From Chroococcidiopsidaceae cyanobacterium CP_BM_RX_35 (GTDB taxonomy: Bacteria; Cyanobacteriota; Cyanobacteriia; Cyanobacteriales; Chroococcidiopsidaceae), in assembly GCA_019242465.1 (NCBI GenBank), contig JAFAVL010000107.1:1-8793 (forward strand): a stretch of DNA of 8,793 bases. Reading direction: 5' to 3'. This document shows positions 6,804 through 8,793 of the stretch, one piece after another. Made by a program: the position numbers and the translations under genes. Position 1 is the stretch's first letter. The number at the start of each line of letters is the position of its first letter. The notes under the pieces are model-generated. The model had not been told where the DNA came from, made no database searches, and saw only the letters and a program-made list of their open reading frames with translations.

Positions 6804-7742
6804 ATGTCTACAGCAGTCTGTACTTTATTTGAAGGCGACTATCACTACGGTGTAGGAGTCTTGACAAATTCTCTATATAGCCATGGCTTTCGCGGTGTGG
6901 TTTGGGCTGGATACCGAGGGGCTTTGCCACCTTGGGCTACTTCTCTGAAAGCAGGGCGGGGCTATCAAGAATTTTCTGTAGCCGAGGGTTGTGTAATTCG
7001 TTTTGTGCCGCTAAGCACTGAAAAATTTCTTTCTAATTACAAGCCGGATTTCATGCTGGAACTGTGGGAAAGTTATTGCCCGGACGCTGAGAACCTATTT
7101 TATTTTGACCCCGACATCGTAAACAAGTGTAGCTGGACCTATTACGAGAGGTGGGTCAATCGCGGAATTGCCATATGCGCAGAAGTAAATTACTGGATGC
7201 CAGCCAATCATCCTCATCGTATGGCCTGGAAAGAGTTCGCCGAAGATAACGGTCACGTCTGTCAGCGCGAACTAGACTGTTACTTTAATGGCGGTTTCAT
7301 TGGTCTTAAACAGAGCAACAAGTCCGTAATATTACTTTGGCAAAAGCTATTAGAAACCTGCGAGATGGCGGGATATATTAGTTTAAGAGATTTCCATTTC
7401 ACTCCTTTCGCTCCAGTTTACCCTTATTTCACAGGCGATCAATGTGTTCTAAACTTAGCACTAATGCTAACGTCTTATCCACTAAGTCCTATTGGACCTG
7501 AGGGAATGGATTTTTGTAGACAGGGCAACATCATGTCTCATGCAATAGGACCAAGCCCTAAACCGTGGCGAAAGCAAACAATAATTAGTGCTTTAAATGG
7601 TATGCCGCCGACCATAACCGAAAAATTATTTTGGCAACACACTCAAGTACCTATTCAAGTTTACCCACGAACTAAAAATCTCCGGAAAAGTTTTGAACTC
7701 CGCTGTGGATCTGCTATTGGTCGCTTCATACAGCGTACCTAG
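6804..7742 (+). CDS. Divergent GT8-like glycosyltransferase (312 aa)
   Basis: I do not recognise this as a named gene, but the ordered motifs match the GT-A fold of family 8 (LgtC/glycogenin-like retaining transferases). They are LFYFDPDIV with a DxD-type metal site (Asp102, Asp104), YFNGGFIGL (Asn162) like the family's yFNaGf segment, GDQCVLNLAL (Asp212-Gln213) like the FxDQdxLN segment, and SHAIGPSPKPW (His246, Lys253, Trp255) like the HFxGxxKPW motif that contacts the donor diphosphate. The start of the protein (STAVCTLFEGDYHYGVGVLTNSL) resembles the opening strand of GT8 enzymes. It would add a hexose from a UDP-sugar in the cytosol. It lies between the acyltransferase and the HepA-like gene. 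No membrane segment is seen. ATG 6804 has only a weak purine-rich region (ACAGAGAAA) before it. Fold assignment is fairly secure; the sugar is unknown. Confidence 0.8.
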   Translation: MSTAVCTLFEGDYHYGVGVLTNSLYSHGFRGVVWAGYRGALPPWATSLKAGRGYQEFSVAEGCVIRFVPLSTEKFLSNYKPDFMLELWESYCPDAENLFYFDPDIVNKCSWTYYERWVNRGIAICAEVNYWMPANHPHRMAWKEFAEDNGHVCQRELDCYFNGGFIGLKQSNKSVILLWQKLLETCEMAGYISLRDFHFTPFAPVYPYFTGDQCVLNLALMLTSYPLSPIGPEGMDFCRQGNIMSHAIGPSPKPWRKQTIISALNGMPPTITEKLFWQHTQVPIQVYPRTKNLRKSFELRCGSAIGRFIQRT

Positions 7743-7815
7743 GCTTGAGACAATCTTTTCTCCATTATCCTTGAATTGGTTAGTCTACACTGGCATCCAT
7801 AAACTATTATTCACT

Positions 7816-8793
7816 ATGCTCATGTATCTCAAACTTCCCCTGCCAATTCTTAGAGTACTGAAAGCCACAAGTTTATGGAAACATAATTACTTAATCCTAC
7901 GAGAGTTCAAACACTTTCGTAAAATTGTAGTCTTAGCTATAATTTTCATGTTTTTGGCTGCAATTTTTGAGGGCTTTGGTTTAGGTTTTCTGCTTGCCTT
8001 TCTCCAAGGCTTAACTACGCCTAATGCAAAACCTGTTGAAACAGGAATTGGCTGGTTTGATATTTGGATATTAGGAGTTAATAATTCTTCAATCAATCGA
8101 TTCTATCGAATATCTACAATAATTGTAATAGTCACATGGATGCGCGCAACTTTTAACTACTTTGCACAGCTTTATAGCGCATATGCTGAAATTAGTTTAG
8201 TAGATGGTTTGCGTAAAAGAATTTTCGATCAGCTACAAGCTCAAAGTCTAAGTTTCTTCGCAAAGAAACGTTCTGGCGAACTCATTGATATCCTCACTAA
8301 TGAAGTGGAGAGGATCAGGCAGATCTTTAGTGGCATGTCTTTCCTAGTGACTAGAGGTATAACACTTATAGTCTACTCGTTGTCAATGTTTTTGATTTCA
8401 TGGCAGCTTTCAATAATTTCAATTTTGCTGTTTGGACTTTTAGCAATAGGTTTGTCAACGCTAAATAGACGAATTAGAGAGTTCAGTTTTGGTATCTCAA
8501 TAGCTACTGGTCAGTTTACTTCTACTGCACTGGAGTTCATTAATGGAATTCGTACAGTTCATGCGTTTTCTACGCTTGATTTTGAGCGTAAACGTTATTA
8601 TCAAGCCAGTTTTGAAGTAGTAAAGGCATGGAAAAAAGTTTACTCAACTTCAGTCTTAGTGAAGCCTCTTGCAGAGAGCATATCTACAGTAGTTCTCATT
8701 GGTATGATTGCTGCAGCGCTCACAAGTAAGTTGCTACCGATTGCCTCGTTACTGACATTCTTCTTCGTGCTATTTCGTCTAGTACCAACTGTT
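7816..8793 (+). CDS. hepA: HepA-like ABC exporter, membrane domain (3' end outside window)
   Basis: The frame is open from ATG 7816 to the last base (326 codons), so the gene runs off the window. The protein is the transmembrane half of a type IV (MsbA/HlyB-like) ABC exporter. Hydrophobic segments lie at about 37-63, 99-118, 176-213 (two helices) and 285-326 (two helices). The intracellular-loop pattern LRKRIFDQLQAQSLSFFAKKRSGELIDILTNEVERIR is characteristic of the family (RxxxFxxLlxxxxxFFxxxxxGeLxxrlxxDxxxir), as is EFINGIRTVHAFSTLDFE. The N-terminus (LPILRVLKATSLW, ILREFKHFRKI, TGIGWFDIWILGVN) resembles Anabaena HepA, the exporter needed for heterocyst envelope polysaccharide; that match is from memory. 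The ATP-binding domain must lie beyond 8793. A second in-frame ATG at 7822 is an equally possible start; neither has a Shine-Dalgarno sequence. Only 73 bases separate it from the GT8-like gene. Confidence 0.92.
   Translation, partial: MLMYLKLPLPILRVLKATSLWKHNYLILREFKHFRKIVVLAIIFMFLAAIFEGFGLGFLLAFLQGLTTPNAKPVETGIGWFDIWILGVNNSSINRFYRISTIIVIVTWMRATFNYFAQLYSAYAEISLVDGLRKRIFDQLQAQSLSFFAKKRSGELIDILTNEVERIRQIFSGMSFLVTRGITLIVYSLSMFLISWQLSIISILLFGLLAIGLSTLNRRIREFSFGISIATGQFTSTALEFINGIRTVHAFSTLDFERKRYYQASFEVVKAWKKVYSTSVLVKPLAESISTVVLIGMIAAALTSKLLPIASLLTFFFVLFRLVPTV

Noticed and set aside
7887..8096. Minus-strand 69-codon frame
   Set aside because: It is antisense to the HepA-like gene, which has clear ABC-exporter sequence, and its Lys-rich protein has no recognisable features.

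Overview
The window is a stretch of a cyanobacterial polysaccharide-assembly locus. All eight genes I can support lie on the + strand, in a tight row with gaps of about 35 to 230 bases. The cyanobacterial call rests on three things. There is one exact HIP1 octamer (GCGATCGC, 102-109). Most start codons lack a Shine-Dalgarno sequence. Two proteins closely resemble HepC and HepA, which build the heterocyst envelope polysaccharide of Anabaena/Nostoc. Heterocyst formation cannot be inferred, because homologues may also serve capsule or spore-like envelope synthesis in unicellular or non-heterocystous cyanobacteria. I cannot name the genus.

Layout: (1) 1-530, the C-terminal part of a GT4 glycosyltransferase whose start lies before the window. 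(2) 566-1654, a complete GT4 glycosyltransferase. (3) 1694-3937, a fused Wzz/Wzc-type co-polymerase and BY-type tyrosine kinase. (4) 3938-4167, a 230-base gap holding a perfect 38-bp palindrome. (5) 4168-5004, a PhyH-like Fe(II)/2-oxoglutarate oxygenase. (6) 5078-6004, a HepC-like membrane phosphoglycosyl transferase. (7) 6120-6659, a left-handed beta-helix (hexapeptide) O-acyltransferase. (8) 6804-7742, a divergent GT8-like glycosyltransferase. (9) 7816 to the window end, the membrane domain of a HepA-like ABC exporter; its ATPase domain lies outside the window.

How they could work together (inference): the HepC-like enzyme would load the first sugar phosphate onto a polyprenyl phosphate carrier. 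The two GT4 enzymes and the GT8-like enzyme would extend the repeat unit. The acyltransferase, and perhaps the oxygenase, would decorate it. The HepA-like ABC protein would move lipid-linked intermediates or glycan across the inner membrane, and the Wzc-like protein would control chain length and export. No polymerase, Wzx flippase or outer-membrane Wza-type protein lies inside the window.

The most interesting points are these: the HepC-like enzyme keeps the nucleophilic Asp but lacks the Glu of the usual catalytic Asp-Glu pair; two genes sit between hepC-like and hepA-like genes that are neighbours in Anabaena as I recall; an oxygenase of unknown substrate lies within a glycan locus; and the long perfect palindrome follows the Wzc-like gene. 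I see no CRISPR array, RNA gene, transposase or defence system.
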